Shown: positions 1 to 6,833 of the stretch, in pieces
Layout: the number at the start of each line of letters is the position of its first letter
How positions within the stretch are numbered: position 1 is the first letter of the stretch
Source of the DNA: Paludibacteraceae bacterium
GTDB lineage: Bacteria; Bacteroidota; Bacteroidia; Bacteroidales; Paludibacteraceae
Direction: 5' to 3'
NCBI GenBank assembly: GCA_024400275.1
Contig: JAKSMY010000028.1
Span: 1-25,013 of the forward strand
Length of the DNA: 25,013 nt
Notes under the pieces: generated by a model
Database searches by the model: none
What the model saw: the letters and a program-made list of their open reading frames with translations, nothing else
Told to the model about the DNA's origin: nothing
Translations under genes and position numbers: made by a program

Positions 1-1006
1 GCAACTCTTTCACTTCCGCTTGGGCAGGAGCCACGTAGGCGTCACGCAGTTGGTCCAGGAACGCCATCACGTTCTCTTGTGTCTCGGCGCACGTGTTGTG
101 CAGCGACTTCTCGGCATAGTTGCGTTTGCCGAACAGTTGTGCCATCTGCAAGCGCGTATTGGCTATCTCCACGATGATGGCGGTATTGTCAAACTCACCG
201 CCTAAAGCGCGACCATTATACGCTTTGTATAAGGTTTCGCGTAGCGCGCGATTGTTGCAGTCTTCCATGACGGGAATAAAAGTAGTCTGCTTCAAATCGA
301 GCATCCAGCCTTCCTTTCCGTTCTGTTCGGCAATACCTTTGAGCATGGCTTTGGTGTCCTCGTTCAGTCCGTCCAACTCGCTCTCGTCGCTCACGGCATA
401 AGTCCAGGCGTTGGTGGCATTGAGGGCGTTCTGACCGTATTGTGTGGTCAGGTTGCTCATCTTGAGTGTCAACGCTTTGAGTTGCTCCTTGCCTGCGGCA
501 TCAAGGTTGGCACCGTTATCGGCAAAACCTTCGTAGGTTTTCTCCAGGATGCGGTACTGCTCCGGGGTCAGGTTCAGACTGTCGCGCTGGTCATACACGG
601 CTTTGATACGTTGGAACAGACCGTCGTTCAGCAGGATAGCGGTCTCGTATTCGCTGAGTTTGGGAGCCATCTCCACTTCCAAAGCCTGCATTTCGTCATT
701 GGTCTCGGCGGAAGCAAGGTTGTAGAAGCAGTAGGACACTTTTTCCAGCATCTCGCCGGCATTCATATATGCCTCTATGGTGTTCTCAAACGTAGGTGCT
801 TCGGGGTTGTTGACAATAGCATCAATGTCAGCCAGTCCCTGTTTCATACCTTCTTCAAAAGCAGGACGGTAATGCTCCATTTTAATTTCGTTGAAGGGAA
901 AGGTCCCGTGAGGGGTGTCCCACTCTTTGTAATTGTAGAAGGGGTTTTTCTTGGCGCAACCCGTCAGCGCACATGCGGCGATTGCCATAACAATTAGTTT
1001 TTTCAT
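1..1006 (-). CDS. dcp: M3-family peptidyl-dipeptidase (Dcp-like) lipoprotein, N-terminal part
   Basis: Family role: a zinc metallopeptidase that removes C-terminal dipeptides from oligopeptides; here probably anchored in the cell envelope. About 335 residues are visible and the gene runs off the left edge. The start at 1006 gives a lipoprotein signal peptide, MKKLIVMAIAACALTGC, with lipobox LTGC and lipidated Cys17. The mature part begins NPFYN and continues through the helical N-terminal region typical of M3 Dcp/OpdA enzymes (for example PAFEEGMKQ and LASAETNDE). The HExxH zinc site lies in the C-terminal half and is therefore outside the window, so activity cannot be judged. A minus-strand promoter sits just upstream, back to back with the promoter of the steroid reductase gene. 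The family call is firm; the choice of Dcp over another M3 peptidase is less so. Confidence 0.87.
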   Translation of the reverse strand, partial: MKKLIVMAIAACALTGCAKKNPFYNYKEWDTPHGTFPFNEIKMEHYRPAFEEGMKQGLADIDAIVNNPEAPTFENTIEAYMNAGEMLEKVSYCFYNLASAETNDEMQALEVEMAPKLSEYETAILLNDGLFQRIKAVYDQRDSLNLTPEQYRILEKTYEGFADNGANLDAAGKEQLKALTLKMSNLTTQYGQNALNATNAWTYAVSDESELDGLNEDTKAMLKGIAEQNGKEGWMLDLKQTTFIPVMEDCNNRALRETLYKAYNGRALGGEFDNTAIIVEIANTRLQMAQLFGKRNYAEKSLHNTCAETQENVMAFLDQLRDAYVAPAQAEVKEL

Positions 1007-1028
1007 AAAATTAAATCAAAATCGGCTG

Positions 1029-1060
1029 CAAAGTTACGAAAAAATATCGAATTTACCAAA
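1029..1060 (-). promoter_or_regulatory. Promoter of the M3 peptidase gene
   Basis: Read on the minus strand, a TTTG box (1060-1057) is followed 20 nt later by TAACTTTG (1036-1029). This fits the Bacteroidetes -33/-7 pattern and places the transcript start about 15 nt upstream of the start codon. Confidence 0.6.
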
Positions 1061-1064
1061 AAAA

Positions 1065-1096
1065 TTTGTTTTATTTGAAAAAAAAGCGTACCTTTG
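1065..1096 (+). promoter_or_regulatory. Promoter of the steroid reductase cluster
   Basis: TTTG (1065-1068), 20 nt, then TACCTTTG (1089-1096), the canonical Bacteroidetes housekeeping promoter layout. The -7 box half GTACCTTT (1088-1095) is mirrored by AAAGGTAC at 1114-1121, just before the start codon, so the short leader could fold or bind a dimeric protein. Confidence 0.7.
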
Positions 1097-1125
1097 CACG
1101 TTATTTTGCGTAAAAAGGTACCTGT

Positions 1126-1908
1126 ATGGAGAATTTTTATTCATTGGAGTTTTTTAATAACTTTTTGTTTTTGATGGCACTGCTGTGCTTTGTTATTTTC
1201 GTTTCGTTGTTTTTTGTTGACGCGGGTTATGGTAAGATGCGTACTGAAAAGTGGGGACCCGCTATAAATAATAAGGTCGGCTGGTTCTTGATGGAGGCTC
1301 CTGTTTTTGTGGTGATGCTCTACTTGTGGGCTATTTCGGATGTACGCCTGCAGATGCCTTATTTGGCATTCCTGCTTATTTTTGAGTTCCACTATTTCCA
1401 GCGGTCTTTTGTCTTTCCTTTCTTGCTGAAGGGGGATAGCAAAATGCCGATTGCCATTATGTTTTTAAGTGTTGTTTGGAATTTGATTAACGGTTATGTT
1501 CAGGGCTATTGGCTCTTCCATTTGGCACCAATGTATCGTCCTTACGGCGTGCAGTGGTTCGCATCGTGGAAGTTTATTTTGGGCTTGATTATATTTATCG
1601 TGGGTTGGATTATCAACATGCACTCTGACCATGTTATCCGTCATCTGCGCCAGCCGGGTGATACGAACCACTATCTCCCGCAGAAAGGTATGTATCGTTT
1701 TGTTACCAGTGCCAATTACTTGGGTGAGATTACCGAATGGCTGGGTTGGGCTATCCTTACGTGGTCGTGGGCAGGAGCGCTGTTCTTCCTGCTGACATGC
1801 AGTAATCTTATTCCGCGTGCTAACTCTATTTACCTTAAATATGAACAGGAGTTTCCCAAGGAGTTCAGTCGCAAACACCTGAAACGTATTATTCCGTTCA
1901 TCTACTAG
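1126..1908 (+). CDS. Steroid 5-alpha-reductase family membrane enzyme (SRD5A-like)
   Basis: A predicted NADPH-dependent membrane reductase of 260 aa that saturates the delta-4 bond of 3-oxo-delta-4 steroids or bile acids to the 5-alpha (allo) configuration. Length and order match human SRD5A1/2. Visible landmarks: WFLMEAP with Glu57 and HYFQRSF with His89-Tyr90, the equivalents of the catalytic Glu57/Tyr91 region of SRD5A2; H166-S-D; LRQPGDT near 173-179; and ANYLGEITEW with Glu201, which matches the cofactor-site Glu197 of SRD5A2. Several hydrophobic segments (about 13-31, 57-71, 79-97, 140-160, 205-225) agree with a polytopic protein. It is first in a cluster with an OYE-like reductase and an SDR. 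The sequence resembles mammalian SRD5A more than the DUF1295 relatives. The family call is strong; the substrate is inferred. Confidence 0.88.
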   Translation: MENFYSLEFFNNFLFLMALLCFVIFVSLFFVDAGYGKMRTEKWGPAINNKVGWFLMEAPVFVVMLYLWAISDVRLQMPYLAFLLIFEFHYFQRSFVFPFLLKGDSKMPIAIMFLSVVWNLINGYVQGYWLFHLAPMYRPYGVQWFASWKFILGLIIFIVGWIINMHSDHVIRHLRQPGDTNHYLPQKGMYRFVTSANYLGEITEWLGWAILTWSWAGALFFLLTCSNLIPRANSIYLKYEQEFPKEFSRKHLKRIIPFIY

Positions 1909-1922
1909 GCAACTATGTGACT

Positions 1923-1943
1923 AGTTGACTAGACTAGTCAACT
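1923..1943. repeat. Near-perfect palindrome between the steroid reductase and OYE genes
   Basis: Arms of 10 bp (1923-1932 and 1934-1943, core GTTGACTAG/CTAGTCAAC) around a single central A. It lies 23 bp upstream of the next start codon. No T-tract follows, so an operator or mRNA structure is more likely than a terminator. Confidence 0.6.
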
Positions 1944-1965
1944 GATTTGATCAAATTTAATTATT

Positions 1966-3252
1966 ATGAATAAATTATTTTCCGGGTTTCAACTCGGTCC
2001 CGTCACGTTGCGTAACCGTTTTATTCGTTCTGCAGCGTTTGAGAACATGTGCTCGAACAATACGCCGAGTCAGATGTTGGAGGATTATCATGTGAGTGTG
2101 GCTCGCGGAGGGGTAGGAATGACCACCGTGGCATATTGTGCCGTTGATTTGAGTGGCGTTAGTTTTGACGGGCAGTTGTATATTCGTCCGGAGGCTTTGC
2201 CCGGATTGAAAAAACTGACCGATGCCGTCCATGCCGAGGGTGCCAAGGTCAGTATTCAATTGGGGCATTGCGGCAATATGACCCACTTCGCCACCTGCCA
2301 CTGTATGCCTGTTAGTGCCTCCAACGGCTTTAATCTGTATTCGCCTACTATCCACCGCCGGTTGCGCGTGGACGAGATACATCGATTGGTGCATAAATTC
2401 GGCGAGGCGGTTGATTTCTGCCGTGAAGCCGGTTTTGACTGCGTGGAGATACATGCCGGTCACGCATATCTGATTTCTCAGTTCATATCGCCGCGTACCA
2501 ACCACCGTCATGACGAGTACGGCGGTTGCTTCGAGAACCGTGTGCGCTTCCTGAACGAAGTCTTGGACGAGGTTATGGCACATGCTCAGGGCGATGAAAC
2601 GACGGGTAAGAAAGCCCTTTCCGTGGTCGTTAAGACGAATATGACCGACGACTGCTGGCGCGGCTCGGATATGGAAGAAGGCATCCGAATAGCCAAAGAA
2701 ATAGCCAAACACCATGTACATGGTATTGTTCTGTCCGGCGGTACGGTCAGCGCTTCGCCGATGACTATTCTCGGCGGTGCCATGCCAATCAAAGCCCTTG
2801 CCGGATATATGCCCGGTAAGATGTGGTGGCTCAAGGCGGCTCTGCTTTGTGGCGGCGGCAAGATGATGATTAAGACTTCGCCCTTCCGCGAGTTATACTT
2901 CATGGACTGGGCAAAACGTTTCCAAGAGGCTTTCCGCAACGATCCCGAAGTGGCAGATGTGCCGCTTATCTATGTCGGCGGCGTGCAGAGTGGCGATTCG
3001 TGCCAACGTATTATGGACGAGGGCTTTGAGTTGTTCCAACTGGCACACGTGCTGATTAAAGACCCTGACTTTGTGCATCATGTTGAGGCAGACCCTCATT
3101 ATCATGCCAAGTGCAAACGCAGTAATTACTGCGTAGGGCGCATGTACACCCTTGAAATGAAGTGCCACGAATGTGTGGAACGCGACGGCGAACAGATTCC
3201 CTCTTCGATGAAGAAGGAGATTGCTCAACTGGAGCAAAAGTGGCAACAATAA
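1966..3252 (+). CDS. Old Yellow Enzyme-like NADH:flavin oxidoreductase / enoate reductase (BaiCD-related barrel)
   Basis: A flavin-dependent ene-reductase expected to reduce an activated C=C bond; beside a 5-alpha-reductase a 5-beta-reductase of 3-oxo-delta-4 steroids or bile acids is plausible. The N-terminus (LGPVTLRNRFIRSA) and the active-site stretch from His163 (HAGHAYLISQFISP, then NHR, DEYGG, ENRVRF) are diagnostic of the OYE/2,4-dienoyl-CoA reductase barrel. At 428 aa it is only the TIM barrel: the C-terminal FAD/NAD(P) domain of full-length BaiCD or FadH is absent. Near the C-terminus are Cys383, Cys389, Cys400 and Cys403 (CX5C, then CX10CX2C), a possible variant of the family's Fe-S or metal site. 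It lies 57 bp after the 5-alpha-reductase and 51 bp before the SDR, with no obvious internal terminator, so co-transcription is likely. Confidence 0.85.
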   Translation: MNKLFSGFQLGPVTLRNRFIRSAAFENMCSNNTPSQMLEDYHVSVARGGVGMTTVAYCAVDLSGVSFDGQLYIRPEALPGLKKLTDAVHAEGAKVSIQLGHCGNMTHFATCHCMPVSASNGFNLYSPTIHRRLRVDEIHRLVHKFGEAVDFCREAGFDCVEIHAGHAYLISQFISPRTNHRHDEYGGCFENRVRFLNEVLDEVMAHAQGDETTGKKALSVVVKTNMTDDCWRGSDMEEGIRIAKEIAKHHVHGIVLSGGTVSASPMTILGGAMPIKALAGYMPGKMWWLKAALLCGGGKMMIKTSPFRELYFMDWAKRFQEAFRNDPEVADVPLIYVGGVQSGDSCQRIMDEGFELFQLAHVLIKDPDFVHHVEADPHYHAKCKRSNYCVGRMYTLEMKCHECVERDGEQIPSSMKKEIAQLEQKWQQ

Positions 3253-3306
3253 CTATCAACTATCAATTATCAACTATCAACTGTCAATTATCAACTATCA
3301 ACTATG
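3251..3306. repeat. Eight heptamer tandem repeats (AACTATC-type) ending in the SDR start codon
   Basis: Eight consecutive 7-bp units: AACTATC, AACTATC, AATTATC, AACTATC, AACTGTC, AATTATC, AACTATC, AACTATG. The array starts within the stop codon of the OYE gene and its last unit contains the ATG of the SDR gene. It fills the whole intergenic space, and no Shine-Dalgarno is present. Confidence 0.9.
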
Positions 3307-4083
3307 TTAAGTTTAGTTACAGGTGCCAGTTCAGGAATAGGATTTCAGTACGCTACGCAGTTGGCGCGTGATTACCACACCGACCTCCTGCTGGTCAGCA
3401 ATCAGGAGAAAGAACTGCAAGAAGTGGCCGATTTGTTGGCTAAAAAATATGGCGTTGAAACGATTGCCCACTATGCTGATTTGAGTCAGACAGATGCTGC
3501 TGAACAGTTATACGCTTATTGCCACGACAATAACCTGCAGGTGGATATCCTTATCAACGATGCCGGTGTGTTCTTCTTCAATCCGTATCTGGAAACATCT
3601 ATGAAACGTATTGAGTTGATGCTCAATCTGCACATGATTTGCGTAGCCAAGATGTGCCGTCTGTTCGGCGAGGATATGGCTAAACGTGGCAAAGGATATA
3701 TCCTTAATATGTCTTCTATGTCCGCTTGGATGGCGATGCCGGGTATTCAGACCTACAATGCCACCAAGGCGTTTATTTATAATTTGAGTAAGTCGTTGTG
3801 GTACGAGTTCAAGCCGCTTGGCGTACATATCACGGTGATGGCTCCCGGGGCTGTGGATACGTCTTTGTTCGGTTTGGCACCTCATTTGCGTAAACTGGCT
3901 GTGGCACTCACGGTTAGTATTCCGCCGGATAAACTGGTACGAAAGGCATTAAAAAAGATGTTCCGGGGGGTCAAGGCTTCCACGCCGGGCTTTATCAATT
4001 GGCTCTGTACGCCTTTGCTCAAACATACTCCCGATTGGCTGGTTTTCCTCGCCATTAAGTACGTGGGCAAGTATCAAAAGTGA
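3304..4083 (+). CDS. Short-chain dehydrogenase/reductase (candidate hydroxysteroid dehydrogenase)
   Basis: A 259-aa NAD(P)-dependent oxidoreductase of the classical SDR type. Visible features are the cofactor loop TGASSGIG (residues 6-13), NDAG (85-88), catalytic Ser138 and the Tyr151-x3-Lys155 pair (YNATK), then the PG motif (MAPGAVDTS). The C-terminal part (about 195-259) is extended and hydrophobic, as in the 17beta-HSD3/12 and 3-ketoacyl reductase subgroup, so membrane association is possible. Known context: SDRs are 3-alpha- or 3-beta-HSDHs in gut bile-acid clusters. As the third gene after a 5-alpha-reductase and an OYE enzyme, a 3-HSDH that interconverts 3-oxo and 3-hydroxy groups is the favoured role (inference). 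A fatty-acyl reductase cannot be excluded from sequence alone. Confidence 0.85.
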   Translation: MLSLVTGASSGIGFQYATQLARDYHTDLLLVSNQEKELQEVADLLAKKYGVETIAHYADLSQTDAAEQLYAYCHDNNLQVDILINDAGVFFFNPYLETSMKRIELMLNLHMICVAKMCRLFGEDMAKRGKGYILNMSSMSAWMAMPGIQTYNATKAFIYNLSKSLWYEFKPLGVHITVMAPGAVDTSLFGLAPHLRKLAVALTVSIPPDKLVRKALKKMFRGVKASTPGFINWLCTPLLKHTPDWLVFLAIKYVGKYQK

Positions 4084-4122
4084 GTCGAATCATTCTCCAC
4101 TTGCTAAACCTGTAAAAAAAAA

Positions 4123-4153
4123 TTGCGTATATCATTTTTTTTTTGTACCTTTG
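4123..4153 (+). promoter_or_regulatory. Promoter of the C10 protease gene
   Basis: TTG (4123-4125), 20 nt, then TACCTTTG (4146-4153). Transcription should begin about 4160, which rules out the upstream TTG at 4143 as a start and supports ATG 4173 with a very short leader. Confidence 0.7.
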
Positions 4154-4172
4154 CAGTGAAAATGAGAGTACT

Positions 4173-6833
4173 ATGAAAAATATGTTATGGTTAATAGGCT
4201 TGTTGTGTGTGGCAGAAATGACTTTTGCCACAGAGCGTAGCGTGGAAGAAGCACAAGCTTTGGCTCTGCAATTCGCTAATGCTCAGGCTGCTATGAGTCC
4301 GGCTCGTGGTAGTGAACGTGTGTCCAAAACGATTCGCCTTGCTCATACACGCAATAAACTGAATAACAACACTCCCGCCTTCTATGTGTTCAACAACGAA
4401 GATAACCAAGGCTACGTAGTGGTAAGTGCTGACAGCCGAACCGAAGATATACCTCTTTATGCGGAAGAAGGTCAGTTTGATGCCGATAATATCAACCCTA
4501 ATCTGCGTTTTTGGCTTAATCATTTGCAAGAAGAGATTTCTCAAGCCAATGACAGTAATGCTGTGGATAAAGTTACACCGCGTAAACTGACCACGGCAAT
4601 CCCGCCGCTTTTGGTTAATGAACAAGGCAAGGAAATAACATGGTACCAAGAAGCACCTTATTATAATCTCTGCCCGATAGACAAATACGACAACACACGC
4701 TGTCTGACAGGGTGTGTTGCCACGGCTGCAGCCCAAGTGATGTATAAGTGGCGTTACCCCAAGCAAGGTACCGGAAGCAAGACCTATACGTGGATTAATG
4801 CCAACTATCGCTCGCAAAGGGAAACGTTAACCGCCAACTTTGGCTCTACTGCCTACGATTGGGACAATATGCTTCCTTCCTACGAAGGGGTCTATGCCAC
4901 CACGGCGCAGAAAAATGCCGTGGCTACCCTGATGTACCAGTTAGGTGTGGCGAGCGAAATGGAATATGGCGGAGATGCCGCAGGCGGAAGCGGCGCTTAC
5001 ACAGACCAGTTGGCTGACGGTTTGGTCAATTACTTCGGATATAAAGTATCCAAGTTCGTTACCACCGCTTCCAGATACGACTACGGTACGTCCGCGTTCT
5101 CTCCTGCTGAGTTCTCCATCAAACTTTCTACATTGGAAACCTATTTTAACGAGGACCTGGAAGCAGGACGACCCATTGTTATGGGCGGAGAAGATGAAGA
5201 TGGCGGACATGAATTCGTATGCGACGGACGTAATGCGAACGGCTATTTTCATATCAACTGGGGTTGGGAAGGAGACGGCAACTGTTACTGCCTGTTGTCT
5301 GCCCTGAAGCCCTTGGGGTATTCGTACACGTTTTCAAACAGTATAGACGCTATCATAGGCTTGCAGCCTCAAAAAATCGACAGCGTTCATGTGTCGTCTC
5401 TAACGGTTAGCCCGCAATCGGCAACCTTGAAGATTAACGAGAAACTTACTCTGACTGCCACCGTCTCTCCTGCTGATGCTACGGATAAATATGTGACATG
5501 GAGCAGCAGCAATACAAACGTTGCCCTTGTCACCGACGGCGGTATAGTACGTGCTGTCGGACAGGGTAGTGCCACTATCACAGCCACCTCGCGCGATGGC
5601 AATAAAAAAAGCACGGCTCAGATAACCGTTACGGACGAGTTTGTCATGCCCGATGTCTTTACACTCGTTACGGACGTGGCGCAACTGATGGACGGTGACC
5701 AAATCATATTGGTGGGAACGGTCAGCAATGTACACTACGCTGCCACGAAAAATCTGACCGCAGGCAAATCTAACGCCTATCTCGGGTGTGAACAAGTAGC
5801 CATCACTGACAAAACGATTACGCTGGACGAGGCTTCCAATGTGGCTATTTTTACGGTCGGTCTGGACAATAATATGTGGACGCTTATCAACCAAAACAAT
5901 CAATCTCTGAGTGCTTCTGCCGTAAAGAAACTGTCATGGAGTGGCTTGGCTAAAAAATGGACGATTTCCATTGTCGGTAACGGTGCTACGGTAACCAATT
6001 CCGTTTCATCTTACGGACGTATTCTGCTGAATGAAAACAACGGCAGTCCGCGTTTCTGCAACTATGGCTCTACCACCACCACTTCGCGTTCGTTGGTTCT
6101 GCCGCAGGTTTATGCCCGCAGCCTTTCCAAACCGATAGAGGTCGTTCATGTTATCGGAGTCACGATGGGACAAAATACGGCACGAATGGTTGTGGGACAG
6201 GAGATACCTCTTTTCTGCAATGTCTCTCCCGCTAATGCCACCAACCAAAATGTGGCGTGGTCATCGTCTAACACATCGATTGCTACGGTTTCCAAAACGG
6301 GTGAAGTCACAGCCTGGAAGCCCGGAACCGTCACGATTACCGTAACGACCAACGACGGCTCGTACAAAGCCGTCTGCGTCATCACCGTTTATGAAAACGA
6401 ATTGCCCAAAGTGGACACGGTTTATGTTACCGCCTCGGAGGCGATGGCGATTGCACAATCACTTGAGCCCGGTGAAATGTCGGATATATTCTACGGAGTA
6501 AAAGGTTATGTCACGTCTCCCAACTCGTCTTCGTATCTGGGATTCTATATCGACGACAATCCCGGCAATATGCAAACATTTCAAGGTTACAACTGCCAGA
6601 TGCCGTCCGGCGTAGCCGTGCTGCAAGAAGGTCTGTATGTGTGCATCTATGGCTACATAACCAATTATGATGACCGCAAATGGCAAATCAAAGACGGCGA
6701 AGTGGCTCTATTGGACGTTCCAACAGATTTGAACGCGCTCCAAATACCCGACATGGACGACGGTAAGTTCATTTATGAGGGGCACCTGTATCTCCTTTAT
6801 AGGGGACACGTTTACAATAGTTTGGGCTGGTAA
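4173..6833 (+). CDS. Secreted C10-family (SpeB/streptopain-like) cysteine protease with two BIG2 domains
   Basis: An 886-aa exported protease. In order: a signal peptide (MKNMLWLIGLLCVAEMTFA); a prodomain to about residue 150; the C10 catalytic domain with nucleophile Cys181 in TGCVATAAAQ, His346 in GGHEFVCDG, and FHINWGW (360-366); a BIG2 Ig-like domain (about 407-487, VTWSSSNTNVA); a beta-rich linking domain (about 490-655); a second BIG2 domain (about 660-740, VAWSSSNTSIA); and an OB-like domain (about 750-855). It ends in a short tail, GHLYLLYRGHVYNSLGW, which resembles tails of many large secreted Bacteroidales proteins. Catalytic residues are intact, so it should be active after prodomain removal. 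The stop codon directly abuts the stop of the convergent addB gene. Targets are unknown; host-protein degradation or nutrient acquisition is typical of the family. Confidence 0.9.
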   Translation: MKNMLWLIGLLCVAEMTFATERSVEEAQALALQFANAQAAMSPARGSERVSKTIRLAHTRNKLNNNTPAFYVFNNEDNQGYVVVSADSRTEDIPLYAEEGQFDADNINPNLRFWLNHLQEEISQANDSNAVDKVTPRKLTTAIPPLLVNEQGKEITWYQEAPYYNLCPIDKYDNTRCLTGCVATAAAQVMYKWRYPKQGTGSKTYTWINANYRSQRETLTANFGSTAYDWDNMLPSYEGVYATTAQKNAVATLMYQLGVASEMEYGGDAAGGSGAYTDQLADGLVNYFGYKVSKFVTTASRYDYGTSAFSPAEFSIKLSTLETYFNEDLEAGRPIVMGGEDEDGGHEFVCDGRNANGYFHINWGWEGDGNCYCLLSALKPLGYSYTFSNSIDAIIGLQPQKIDSVHVSSLTVSPQSATLKINEKLTLTATVSPADATDKYVTWSSSNTNVALVTDGGIVRAVGQGSATITATSRDGNKKSTAQITVTDEFVMPDVFTLVTDVAQLMDGDQIILVGTVSNVHYAATKNLTAGKSNAYLGCEQVAITDKTITLDEASNVAIFTVGLDNNMWTLINQNNQSLSASAVKKLSWSGLAKKWTISIVGNGATVTNSVSSYGRILLNENNGSPRFCNYGSTTTTSRSLVLPQVYARSLSKPIEVVHVIGVTMGQNTARMVVGQEIPLFCNVSPANATNQNVAWSSSNTSIATVSKTGEVTAWKPGTVTITVTTNDGSYKAVCVITVYENELPKVDTVYVTASEAMAIAQSLEPGEMSDIFYGVKGYVTSPNSSSYLGFYIDDNPGNMQTFQGYNCQMPSGVAVLQEGLYVCIYGYITNYDDRKWQIKDGEVALLDVPTDLNALQIPDMDDGKFIYEGHLYLLYRGHVYNSLGW

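Noticed and set aside
440..997. Plus-strand open frame of 185 codons across the M3 peptidase gene
   Set aside because: The minus-strand frame has a lipoprotein signal and clear M3 family sequence; the plus frame is its shadow.
3251..3306. Short repeats read as a CRISPR array
   Set aside because: Units are 7 bp, contiguous and without spacers. The same applies to 12894-12921 and 13226-13291. No cas genes are present.
4143..4172. Upstream TTG start for the C10 protease (10 extra residues)
   Set aside because: It lies in and just after the promoter -7 box, upstream of the expected transcript start, and would spoil the signal peptide that begins at 4173.
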